A stretch of DNA of 23,935 nucleotides, from positions 1-23,935 of the forward strand of contig VAWY01000060.1 of assembly GCA_005888335.1 (NCBI GenBank), given 5' to 3'. Positions 23,160 to 23,935 of the stretch are shown here, piece after piece (the first letter of the stretch is position 1; every line of letters begins with the position of its first letter). The position numbers and the translations under genes were made by a program. The stretch comes from Actinomycetota bacterium (GTDB lineage Bacteria; Actinomycetota; Thermoleophilia; Solirubrobacterales; Solirubrobacteraceae). The notes beneath the pieces were generated by a model, which saw only the letters and a list, made by a program, of their open reading frames with translations, did not search any database and had not been told where the DNA came from.

Positions 23160-23935
<776 letters not shown>

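Overview
The window is very GC-rich with strong third-position GC bias. It encodes actinobacterial-type proteins: stand-alone FolB and FolK, a type III pantothenate kinase, ClpC, and secreted proteins with a C-terminal beta domain and RTX-type architecture. Leaderless-looking starts recur: TAnnnT hexamers 6-7 bases before ATG or GTG. I infer a deep-branching actinobacterium of the Solirubrobacterales/Thermoleophilia kind. This rests on protein style and gene order, not on a marker gene. No tRNA, rRNA, CRISPR array, transposase or phage gene was seen.

Layout. 1-70: C-terminal end of a probable class III nucleotide cyclase. 63-1358: tilS. 1417-6953: a glycerol/dihydroxyacetone cassette made of a MIP channel, dhaK, dhaL and PTS enzyme I on +, HPr and dhaM on -, and an IclR regulator on +. 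6967-9555: hpt and ftsH. 9556-9877: a non-coding stretch with two 80-bp-period palindromic repeats. 9878-11705: folP-folB-folK, joined by GTGA stop/start overlaps. 11769-15257: a secreted RTX-repeat protein ending in a lytic transglycosylase domain. 15243-15971 (-): a GST-like protein. 16089-17856: coaX and a tRNA-dihydrouridine synthase. 17853-19667 (-): a secreted subtilase. 19666-22968: greA, lysS, an SDR and a Clp-N-domain-only protein. 23160 to the end: clpC, truncated by the window.

The backbone tilS-hpt-ftsH-folPBK-coaX-dus-lysS-clpC resembles the conserved tilS-to-clpC neighbourhood of Bacillus subtilis. The DHA cassette, RTX protein, GST, subtilase and SDR look like lineage-specific insertions between those housekeeping genes.

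Functionally the cassette is a closed unit. The channel can admit glycerol or DHA. DhaK and DhaL phosphorylate DHA, using phosphate passed from PEP through enzyme I, HPr and DhaM. No sugar-transporting EII was seen. Both promoter regions of the cassette carry the same palindrome, ATTCG-N7-CGAAT, placed just after a predicted transcription start, so the IclR protein is the obvious candidate repressor of the whole set. Other notable items are the RTX/transglycosylase fusion with an exact nine-residue register, the greA/protease pair whose start codons overlap head to head, and a ClpC N-domain paralogue lying next to clpC.
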